Assembly (NCBI GenBank): GCA_004299545.1
Contig: SCRB01000415.1
Location: 1 to 5,999, forward strand
DNA from: Rhizobiaceae bacterium
GTDB lineage: Bacteria; Pseudomonadota; Alphaproteobacteria; Rhizobiales; Rhizobiaceae
Direction of reading: 5' to 3'
Length of the DNA: 5,999 bases
Part shown: piece after piece, positions 1 to 5,999 of the stretch
Position numbering within the stretch: the stretch's first letter is position 1
Layout of the letters: every line of letters starts with the position of its first letter
The notes under the pieces: generated by a model
Seen by the model: only the letters and a program-made list of their open reading frames with translations
Database searches by the model: none
Told to the model about the DNA's origin: nothing
Position numbers and translations under genes: made by a program

Positions 1-1940
1 CCGCCGTGCTTGTCGCCAGGACAGGAGAACGTACCGAATTCGCCGTGATCGCATCGGTCATTCGCCGCCAGGTGCCCGAAACCGAATTCGCGCGCGGCAT
101 CCGGCGGTTCGGCTATCTGATGGCCGAAATCATGCTGGTCGTGGTGCTCGCCGTCTTCTTCGTCAACGTTTTCATGCACCGCCCGCCGATCGATTCACTG
201 CTTTTCTCGCTTGCGCTCGCCGTCGGCCTGACGCCGGAACTCCTGCCGGCGATCATCAGCGTGACATTGGCGCGCGGCGCGCGTGAAATGGCGCGGAACG
301 GCGTGATCGTCCGCCGCCTCGACGCGATTGAGAATCTTGGCAGCATGGACCTGCTCTGCACGGACAAGACAGGAACCCTGACCGAGGGCGCGATCCATCT
401 TGACGCCTGCCTCGACGCGGAGGGGAAGCCGTCGCAAGACGTCCGCTTATGGGCATTGCTCAACGCGACGCTGCAAACAGGCATGAAGAACCCGCTGGAC
501 GAGGCGATTGCCGCGACGGCGACTAAAGACACCGATCTCTCGGCCTATGCCAAGGTGGACGAAATTCCCTATGACTTCGTCCGCAAGCGCCTGTCGGTTG
601 TCGTGAGGCGGGAAAACGAGGTTGAAAGCCTGATGATCTGCAAGGGCGCCGTCCAGAACGTTCTCGACGCCTGCTCGTCTTTGGTGAGGGCTTCGAAAAC
701 CGCGCCGCTCGATGATGAAGCACGAAGGGATATAGAAAGGAAATACAAGGCGTGGAGCGGCGATGGCTACAGGGTTCTCGCCCTGGCGATCCGGAATTTC
801 GGCGAGGGCCAACGCCATACAAAGGAAGAAGAGGAGGACCTTTCCCTTGCTGGCTTTCTTCTCTTTCTCGATCCACCGAAACCAGGCGTGACCGAAACGC
901 TGAAGGCGCTTGGCGAGCATGGTATCGCCGTCAAGGTGATCACTGGGGACAATCGTTATGTCGCCGCCCATCTGGCCGAAGCCATCGGCCTTCGTCACCG
1001 CAACATCATGACGGGGAAACAGCTTTCCCGTCTGACCAGGGAGGCGTTGTTCGGGCGCGTGCTGAAAACGGATCTGTTCGTCGAAATCGATCCCAACCAG
1101 AAGGAGCGTATCATCGAAGCCCTGAGACGGCGCGGTCATGTCGTCGGCTATCTGGGGGATGGGATCAACGACGCGCCGGCGCTCCACGAAGCCGATATCG
1201 GCATATCGGTGGACAGCGCCGTCGATGTCGCGCGCGAGGCGGCCGACATGATCCTGCTTCGGCGCGACCTCAGCGTACTCCTACGCGGCATCGAGGACGG
1301 CCGCAAGACATTCGCCAACACGATGAAATACATCTCGATCACCACGAGCGCCAATTTCGGCAATATGGTGAGTATGGCTTTCGCTTCTCTTTTCCTGCCT
1401 TTCCTGCCGCTGCTCGCCAAGCAGATCCTGCTCAACAACTTTCTCGCCGACATTCCCTCGCTGGCGATCGCGACCGACAATGTCGATGCCGGCCAGACGT
1501 TGAACCCGAGGCGATGGGATATCGGATTCGTCCGGCGCTTCATGATAAGTTTCGGGCTCATCAGTTCGTTGTTCGACTTTATCACGTTCGCCTTCCTGCT
1601 ACTGGCGGCCAACGCGGACGCCGACACGTTCCGCACCGGCTGGTTCGTGGAATCGCTCCTCACCCAGCTTTCAATCCTTCTTGTGATCCGCACGCAAAAG
1701 GCTTTCTGGCAAAGCCGCCCGAGCTTCCCTCTTGCGGGGCTCGCATTTCTGATCGCGTTGCTTGCGGTGGCGATGCCGTATCTCCCGTTTTCGAACTGGT
1801 TCGGCTTCGTGCCGCTGAAGGGCTGGCTGCTCGCAGCCCTCGGTGGGATCTCCCTCGCCTATGTGGTCGTATCAGAACTCACCAAGCGCAGGATCTTCGC
1901 GCATGAGCACCGTCGTCCGCGGCAACGCACCCCTGTCTGA
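1..1940 (+). CDS. mgtA: Mg2+-type P-type ATPase (P3B, MgtA/MgtB-like), C-terminal part
   Basis: Inner-membrane ATP-driven cation transporter, 5'-truncated by the window edge. The frame is open from base 3, so the GTG at 6 is an internal valine; residues below count from it. TM3 is about 36-57 and TM4 about 64-88, carrying GLTPELLP (74-81). The P-domain motif DKTGT has the phosphorylated Asp at 120 (bases 363-365). The N-domain shows FVRKRLSVVV (191-200) and KGA (213-215). TGDN (313-316) and hinge GDGINDAPA (384-392) follow, then six C-terminal helices between about 445 and 623. NFGN (450-453) and the FDFITFA region around 523-529 align with enteric MgtA as I remember it. About 250 N-terminal residues are missing compared with E. 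coli MgtA. All catalytic motifs present are intact. Mg2+ import is the family role; helix 6 differs from enteric MgtA, so the transported ion is less certain than the family. It converges on the DUF302 gene with 13 bases between. Confidence 0.93.
   Translation, partial: AVLVARTGERTEFAVIASVIRRQVPETEFARGIRRFGYLMAEIMLVVVLAVFFVNVFMHRPPIDSLLFSLALAVGLTPELLPAIISVTLARGAREMARNGVIVRRLDAIENLGSMDLLCTDKTGTLTEGAIHLDACLDAEGKPSQDVRLWALLNATLQTGMKNPLDEAIAATATKDTDLSAYAKVDEIPYDFVRKRLSVVVRRENEVESLMICKGAVQNVLDACSSLVRASKTAPLDDEARRDIERKYKAWSGDGYRVLALAIRNFGEGQRHTKEEEEDLSLAGFLLFLDPPKPGVTETLKALGEHGIAVKVITGDNRYVAAHLAEAIGLRHRNIMTGKQLSRLTREALFGRVLKTDLFVEIDPNQKERIIEALRRRGHVVGYLGDGINDAPALHEADIGISVDSAVDVAREAADMILLRRDLSVLLRGIEDGRKTFANTMKYISITTSANFGNMVSMAFASLFLPFLPLLAKQILLNNFLADIPSLAIATDNVDAGQTLNPRRWDIGFVRRFMISFGLISSLFDFITFAFLLLAANADADTFRTGWFVESLLTQLSILLVIRTQKAFWQSRPSFPLAGLAFLIALLAVAMPYLPFSNWFGFVPLKGWLLAALGGISLAYVVVSELTKRRIFAHEHRRPRQRTPV
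1696..1716 (-). terminator. possible intrinsic terminator for the minus-strand operon, inside the ATPase gene
   Basis: Read on the minus strand, GGCTTT and AAAGCC form a 6-bp stem around a 5-base loop (1700-1716), followed directly by TTTT (1699-1696). It lies about 240 bases beyond the DUF302 stop codon, where an operon with almost no downstream spacer could end. The stem is short, only half G/C, and the T-run is only four bases. The same bases encode Gln-Lys-Ala-Phe-Trp-Gln in the ATPase, so chance is a real alternative. Confidence 0.2.
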
Positions 1941-1953
1941 CTTTCCGAGGAAA

Positions 1954-2340
1954 TCACAACGTTTCGATGACGGATTTCAGCATGTCTCCTACCCTGCCGG
2001 CCAAAAGCTTTAGGGAGGGGTTGGAAACCGCAGCCATCGACTTGACCGGGTCAATGGCAGCCACTTCCGTTTCGTCGCCGCCGACATCCTGAACGATTAT
2101 ATTGCAGGGCAGCATCGTCCCGATCTTGTCTTCCATATCGAGCGCCTCGTGCGCCATCCTGGGATTGCGCGCTCCGAGGATACGATAGTTGCGGAAATCG
2201 GCGCCAAGCTTCTTCTTGAGCGTCTCCTTGACGTCAATCTCGGTGATGATGCCGAAGCCGGCCTTCTTGAGCCCTTCCGCCGTGCGGTGCACCGCCTCGT
2301 CGAAACCGCAGTGCAGAGTTTTCGAGAAATAGTAGCTCAT
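1954..2340 (-). CDS. DUF302 domain protein
   Basis: A 128-residue soluble protein that is a single DUF302 domain (Pfam PF03625), a small alpha/beta family of unsettled function. There is no signal peptide or membrane segment, so it is probably cytoplasmic. Family marks seen are the N-terminal SYYFSKTL strand, GFGIITEIDVKETLKKKLG (28-46), the NPRMAHEAL helix (59-67), the MLPCNIIVQ strand with Cys79, and AAIDPVKSM (94-102). Where I recall many members having Ala-Cys-Asn-Pro, this one has Ala-Arg-Asn-Pro (Arg58). The start at 2340 is chosen because GGAG sits 6 bases upstream and the product begins as homologues do. A GTG at 2364, overlapping the permease stop as GTGA, would add eight residues but has no ribosome binding site. 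It is the last gene of the RND operon, 20 bases after the permease. The family call is firm; the role is unknown. Confidence 0.88.
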   Translation of the reverse strand: MSYYFSKTLHCGFDEAVHRTAEGLKKAGFGIITEIDVKETLKKKLGADFRNYRILGARNPRMAHEALDMEDKIGTMLPCNIIVQDVGGDETEVAAIDPVKSMAAVSNPSLKLLAGRVGDMLKSVIETL

Positions 2341-2346
2341 GGCTGT

Positions 2347-2350
2347 CTCC
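2347..2350 (-). promoter_or_regulatory. ribosome binding site deciding the DUF302 start
   Basis: GGAG on the minus strand, 6 bases before the ATG at 2340-2338. It is the only good Shine-Dalgarno match among the candidate starts: GTG at 2364, ATG at 2352 and ATG at 2340. It therefore favours the 128-residue product over the 136-residue one. Confidence 0.6.
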
Positions 2351-2360
2351 ATTACAGGTT

Positions 2361-5300
2361 TCACACATTTTGAAGCGGAGAGTGAAGTTCCTTGGTCGAT
2401 GAGGGCCCGATCACTTCGGCCGTTTCATCCCGATCTCGCCGACCCCCTCTCAACGCGATGTAGATCGCCGGAATGACGAGCACCGTCAGCGCCGTGGAGG
2501 AGGCCAGCCCGAAGAGGAGAGAGATCGCCAGGCCCTGGAAGATCGGGTCGGCGAGAATGACCGCCGCGCCGATCATGGCCGCGAGCGCAGTGAGCAAGAT
2601 CGGCTTGAAGCGGATCGCGCCAGCTTCCAGGAGAACGTCCAGCAGAGGCACATCGGCTTCACGGGCATGACGAATGAAATCGACCAGCAGGATCGAATTG
2701 CGCACGATGATGCCGGCGAGCGCGATGAATCCGATCATGGAAGTGGCGGTGAAGGGTGCATGGAACAACCAGTGCCCGAGCATGATGCCGATCAGGGTGA
2801 GCGGTATCGGGGTGAGGATGACAAGCGGCAGCTTGAAGGAGCCAAACTGCGCCACGACGAGAATATAGATGCCGAGAAGCGCGACCATAAAGGCGGCGCC
2901 CATGTCGCGGAACGTCACCCAGGTCACTTCCCATTCCCCGTCCCATAACAGGGTCGGATGCGTTTCGTCGTCGGGCTGCCCGTGGAAGGAAATCACCGGC
3001 TTGGGGAGCCTGCCCCAATCGGCCTTGGCGATGGCCTTGTCGACGGCCAGCATGCCGTAGATCGGCGATTCATAGGCGCCTGCCAGATCGCCGGTCACCA
3101 TTTCCGCGGAACGGCCATTGTGCCGGAAGATCGGATAGGACGCGGGCTCACGCGATACGGAAACCACGTCGCCCAGTTCGACCACGCCACGGCCTCCCGG
3201 CAGCGCATTAGCGGGAACGGGCGTGGACAGCGCACGCCCGTCCATCACCGACTGCCCCTTCGACAAAATCATGAGGATGGGGATCGGCTGGCGCCCGCCG
3301 CCGCGATGCGAATAGCCGACGGTCTTGCCGCCATAGAGCGCGCTCAGCGTGTCATAGACGTCCGACTGCTCGACGCGATAATATTCCAGATTGTCCTGGT
3401 CGATCGAGACGCGCACCCGCTCCGGCCGGTTATGGTAGCTGTCGTCTACATCGACGATAAAAGGAATGCTCTTGAAGATTTCCCGCGCTTTTTCCGCGAT
3501 GGCCCGACGTGTCTGAGGATCCGGTCCGTAAATTTCCGCGAGCAGCGTGGCGAGAACCGGCGGGCCGGGGGGTTGTTCCACCACCTTGACGACGGAACCC
3601 TTCGGCAGAACGAGTTTCCTGAGGCGCTTGCGGACATCGAGCGCTATGGCGTGGCTCGTCCGCGCGCGATCGTCCTTTCCCAGAAGATTGACGGCAACGT
3701 CGCCCTGTTCGGGATTGGTCCTCAGATAGTAGTGCCGCACCAGGCCGTTGAAGTCGAACGGCGCTGCGGTCCCGGCATAAGTCTGGAACGAAACGCACTC
3801 GGGAACGTCCGCCAGACGGTCGACAATCTCCTGCAGCGACCTGTTCGTATCCTCCACCGACGACCCCTTCGGCAGATCGAGGATCACCTGGAGGTTCGAC
3901 TTGTTGTCGAAAGGAAGCAGCTTCACCGTTACCTGTTCGGTATAGAACAGTGCAAGGGAAGCAATGGTTGCAACGCCGACAATGAGAAGAAACGTCCAGG
4001 CGCGCAGCCTGCTTTTCAGGATCGGCCGTGCGACGGCGACGTAGATCCGCCCAAGGCGGCCAGCCCGGCGGGGCGTATGGGCATGGCCGCATCCGGCATG
4101 TCCGCCGACCTTCACCATCAGCCATGGCGTCAGCATCACGGCGACGAAGAAGGAGAAGAGCATCGCGGCGGAGGCGTTCGCCGGAATCGGGCTCATATAG
4201 GGGCCCATCATGCCGGAGACGAAAAGCATCGGCAGCAGGGCGGCAACGACCGTCAGCGTCGCGACAATGGTCGGATTGCCAACCTCGGCGACGGCATCTA
4301 TGGCTGCTGATGCGCGCGAGCGGCTGTCCGCCATAGCCCAATGGCGTGCGATGTTCTCGATGACGACGATGGCGTCGTCGACGAGAATGCCGATCGAAAA
4401 GATCAGGGCGAAGAGGCTGACGCGATTGAGCGTGTAGCCCATGATGCGGGCGGCGAACAGCGTCAGCAGAATGGTCGTGGGGATGACGACGGCGACGACC
4501 AGCGCTTCCCGCCAGCCAATGGCGATCGCGACAAGGATGACGATCGATACCGTCGCCAGGCCGAGATGGAAGAGAAGCTCGTTGGCCTTCTCATTGGCGG
4601 TTTGGCCGTAGTTGCGCGTGATGGTCATCTCCACGTCTTTCGGGAAGATCTGGCCGCGCACTTGCTGGAGACGCTTGATGATGTCGTTTGCGATGACCAC
4701 CGCATTGGTTCCGGGGCGCTTGGCGATCGCCAGCGAAACCGCCGGAGTCCGTTCCAGCCCGGTTGCGGTCTTGCGGATATCCGTCACCCGGTTCTCGGCC
4801 GGGCTTGTCGCCAGTACCACCTTCGCCACGTCGCGCACATAGACGGGACGGCCGTCGCGTGCCGTCAGCAACAGATTGCCGATCTGAGACAGTTCCTGCA
4901 GCGTTTGCCCGGCGACGATGGTACGCTGCTGGTCGTCTTCCCGCACGGTGCCGACGCGGAACTCCCGGTTGGCACCCTCGATCTTGGCGGCGAGTTGCTG
5001 CAACGTTGTCCCGTAGAGAGAAAGCTTTTCAGGATCGGGCTCGATCTCGATCTGTTGCGGTTGTTCCCCGACGATGTAGGTCAGGCCGATATTCGGCAGC
5101 TTGGCCAGCTCGAACTGGAGTTCTCGCGCGAGCCTGGTCAGGCCGTTCGCCGACCAGCGGGAGGCGGCGCCCGGGGTCGGCCGCAGCGTGATGACGACAA
5201 TAGCGACGTCATCGATGCCGCGCCCGACGATAAATGGCGTGGGGATGCCAACGGGGATGCGATCCATATTGGCGTTGATTTTTTCCTGCACCCTGAGCAC

Positions 5301-5636
5301 CGCCGTGTCGGCGTTCGTGCCGACCTTGAAGCGCGCGGTGACGACCGTGCCATCATCCTCGGTCTGCGAGTAGACGTGCTCGACGCCGTCTATGCTCTTG
5401 ACGATAGTTTCGAGCGGCTCAGTAACAAGCTTTTCGACGTTCTCCGCTTTGAGGCCATTGGCCGTAACATGGATATCGACCATCGGCACCGAGATTTGCG
5501 GCTCTTCCTCGCGCGGCAGCGTGATGAGTGCGACGAGGCCGAGTGCGAGCGCTGCCAGGAGAAAGAGCGGCGTGAGCGGCGAGGCGATGAAAATACGCGT
5601 GAGATTGCCGGCAATACCGAGACCGGGTGACTTCAT
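2361..5636 (-). CDS. RND efflux transporter permease (AcrB/AcrD/AcrF-type)
   Basis: A full-length 1091-residue inner-membrane proton-driven pump subunit; AcrB-family members are usually 1000-1100 residues. The fold is the RND duplicate: TM1 about 18-40, periplasmic loop 41-353, TM2-TM6 about 354-508, TM7 about 544-563, periplasmic loop 564-910, TM8-TM12 about 911-1061, then a charged tail of about 30 residues. TM4 has GILVDDAIVVIEN with the paired proton-relay Asp420/Asp421 (bases 4374-4379). This resembles hydrophobe-type pumps rather than the CzcA heavy-metal type. TM10 has GIIVRNSILLVDF, with Arg979 where AcrB has Lys940. Other marks are LPREEEPQISVP (40-51) and TAAPFDFNGLVRHYYLR (623-639). 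The cytoplasmic TM6-TM7 linker contains a His/Cys cluster (513-520). The ATG overlaps the adaptor stop as ATGA and lacks a clear ribosome binding site, which suggests coupled translation. The family is certain; the substrate is not predictable. Confidence 0.95.
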   Translation of the reverse strand: MKSPGLGIAGNLTRIFIASPLTPLFLLAALALGLVALITLPREEEPQISVPMVDIHVTANGLKAENVEKLVTEPLETIVKSIDGVEHVYSQTEDDGTVVTARFKVGTNADTAVLRVQEKINANMDRIPVGIPTPFIVGRGIDDVAIVVITLRPTPGAASRWSANGLTRLARELQFELAKLPNIGLTYIVGEQPQQIEIEPDPEKLSLYGTTLQQLAAKIEGANREFRVGTVREDDQQRTIVAGQTLQELSQIGNLLLTARDGRPVYVRDVAKVVLATSPAENRVTDIRKTATGLERTPAVSLAIAKRPGTNAVVIANDIIKRLQQVRGQIFPKDVEMTITRNYGQTANEKANELLFHLGLATVSIVILVAIAIGWREALVVAVVIPTTILLTLFAARIMGYTLNRVSLFALIFSIGILVDDAIVVIENIARHWAMADSRSRASAAIDAVAEVGNPTIVATLTVVAALLPMLFVSGMMGPYMSPIPANASAAMLFSFFVAVMLTPWLMVKVGGHAGCGHAHTPRRAGRLGRIYVAVARPILKSRLRAWTFLLIVGVATIASLALFYTEQVTVKLLPFDNKSNLQVILDLPKGSSVEDTNRSLQEIVDRLADVPECVSFQTYAGTAAPFDFNGLVRHYYLRTNPEQGDVAVNLLGKDDRARTSHAIALDVRKRLRKLVLPKGSVVKVVEQPPGPPVLATLLAEIYGPDPQTRRAIAEKAREIFKSIPFIVDVDDSYHNRPERVRVSIDQDNLEYYRVEQSDVYDTLSALYGGKTVGYSHRGGGRQPIPILMILSKGQSVMDGRALSTPVPANALPGGRGVVELGDVVSVSREPASYPIFRHNGRSAEMVTGDLAGAYESPIYGMLAVDKAIAKADWGRLPKPVISFHGQPDDETHPTLLWDGEWEVTWVTFRDMGAAFMVALLGIYILVVAQFGSFKLPLVILTPIPLTLIGIMLGHWLFHAPFTATSMIGFIALAGIIVRNSILLVDFIRHAREADVPLLDVLLEAGAIRFKPILLTALAAMIGAAVILADPIFQGLAISLLFGLASSTALTVLVIPAIYIALRGGRRDRDETAEVIGPSSTKELHSPLQNV
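5633..5636 (-). promoter_or_regulatory. ATGA stop/start overlap of adaptor and permease genes
   Basis: On the minus strand the permease ATG (5636-5634) and the adaptor TGA (5635-5633) share ATGA. The bases just upstream (GGGTCGTGCTGCC) contain no AGGAG-like element. Termination-reinitiation by the same ribosomes is the likely way the permease is translated, which would tie its level to the adaptor. The overlap is seen; coupling is inferred. Confidence 0.6.
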
Positions 5637-5999
5637 GGCAGCACGACCCGATCGCCGTCACGCAGCCCCGTCAGGACCTCGACCCGCTTCTCTCCGTCGA
5701 TGTCGAGATGCTCGCCCAGGATGACGGCGACATCGAGGTTCCCATCCGCCGTCGAGATGCGCACATAATCGATGCCATGCGACGTCCGGACGGCTTCGGG
5801 TGGAACAGCAAGCACCGAGCGTCTGGCGATCGGAATCGAGACGAGGGTTCGCTCGTTGACAAAATAATTGCCGATATTATCGACATCGACATCCGCGATA
5901 ACGCGGCCGTCCGTGATCTCGGGATACACCTTGACGATCTTTCCGGGAAGGATCGCAGGGGACAGACTGGATGAGCCGTTATGGTTGCGCTCCTGCACC
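5633..5999 (-). CDS. RND periplasmic adaptor (HlyD/AcrA-type membrane fusion protein), C-terminal end
   Basis: The last 121 residues of a protein whose N-terminus lies off the right edge; full adaptors of this type usually have about 350-400 residues. The frame is open to the edge, so the GTG at 5998 is not the start. The visible part fits the end of an adaptor. A beta-barrel segment (about 18-57) includes VYPEITDGRVIADVDV and LVSIPI. A membrane-proximal part follows, with AVPPEAV (64-70), a strand reading YVRISTADG, and the closing VLTGLRDGDRVVLP (108-121). The signal peptide, lipoyl domain and hairpin cannot be seen. In tripartite pumps this protein bridges the permease to an outer-membrane channel. 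It overlaps the permease gene by 4 bases, which supports the assignment, since adaptor-then-permease is the common gene order. Confidence 0.85.
   Translation of the reverse strand, partial: VQERNHNGSSSLSPAILPGKIVKVYPEITDGRVIADVDVDNIGNYFVNERTLVSIPIARRSVLAVPPEAVRTSHGIDYVRISTADGNLDVAVILGEHLDIDGEKRVEVLTGLRDGDRVVLP

Noticed and set aside
6..8. GTG at 6 as the true start of a short ATPase
   Set aside because: The frame is open upstream to the window edge. The residues after it match the middle of the family, before TM3. No N-terminal membrane pair or actuator domain would be left.
447..1187. A minus-strand 246-codon frame opposite the ATPase
   Set aside because: It has no recognisable domain and sits wholly within conserved ATPase coding sequence.
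1191..1202. Perfect 12-base palindrome GCCGATATCGGC
   Set aside because: It encodes the conserved Ala-Asp-Ile-Gly just after the hinge motif of the ATPase. It is far from any gene start and is best explained by coding constraint.
752..1906. A 384-codon plus-strand frame overlapping the ATPase in another frame
   Set aside because: The translation is Arg/Ser/Pro-rich with no known motif and is shadowed by the ATPase frame, which carries every expected catalytic motif.
2002..2040. Imperfect hairpin near CCCT/AGGG as a terminator for the ATPase gene
   Set aside because: The stem is short and bulged with a large loop, and it is followed by GG-rich sequence rather than a T-run.
2042..2054. Near-perfect inverted repeat TTGACCGGGTCAA as a possible operator
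   Set aside because: It lies within the DUF302 coding region, over the conserved Asp-Pro-Val-Lys codons, with no promoter or gene start nearby.
2958..5630. Two very long plus-strand open frames (2958-4310 and 4341-5630) antisense to the RND permease
   Set aside because: They lie entirely opposite a well-recognised gene. Their products are rich in Arg, Asp, Gly and Gln with no recognisable domain. Long antisense frames are expected in GC-rich DNA because of codon bias.

Overview
The window is GC-rich, coding almost end to end, and codon use looks uniform. The proteins resemble those of an alphaproteobacterium, perhaps of the rhizobial group. That placement rests on base composition and remembered protein likeness, not on a search. 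There are four protein-coding genes, two of them cut by the window edges. I see no tRNA, rRNA, CRISPR array, insertion sequence or long repeat.

Left part (1-1940, plus strand): the C-terminal roughly 645 residues of a P3B-type (MgtA/MgtB-like) cation-transporting ATPase. The phosphorylation, nucleotide-binding and hinge motifs are intact, and so are the C-terminal membrane helices. The N-terminus, about 250 residues by comparison with E. coli MgtA, lies off the left edge.

Right part (1954-5999, minus strand, read right to left): a tight three-gene operon. It starts with the C-terminal end of a periplasmic adaptor (membrane fusion protein) of an RND efflux system. This is followed through a 4-base ATGA overlap by a complete 1091-residue RND permease. 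After a 20-base gap comes a small DUF302-family protein of 128 residues. No outer-membrane channel gene is visible; if the operon has one it lies beyond the right edge.

The ATPase and the operon converge tail to tail with only 13 bases between stop codons, so any terminator must lie inside the opposing gene. The permease and adaptor would form a proton-driven envelope exporter, and the ATPase would move divalent cations across the inner membrane. A shared role in ion or envelope stress is plausible but is inference. I found no clearly novel system. The points most worth a second look are a His/Cys-rich cytoplasmic loop in the permease, the DUF302 gene attached to an RND operon with an apparent Cys-to-Arg change, and a non-enteric helix 6 motif in the ATPase.
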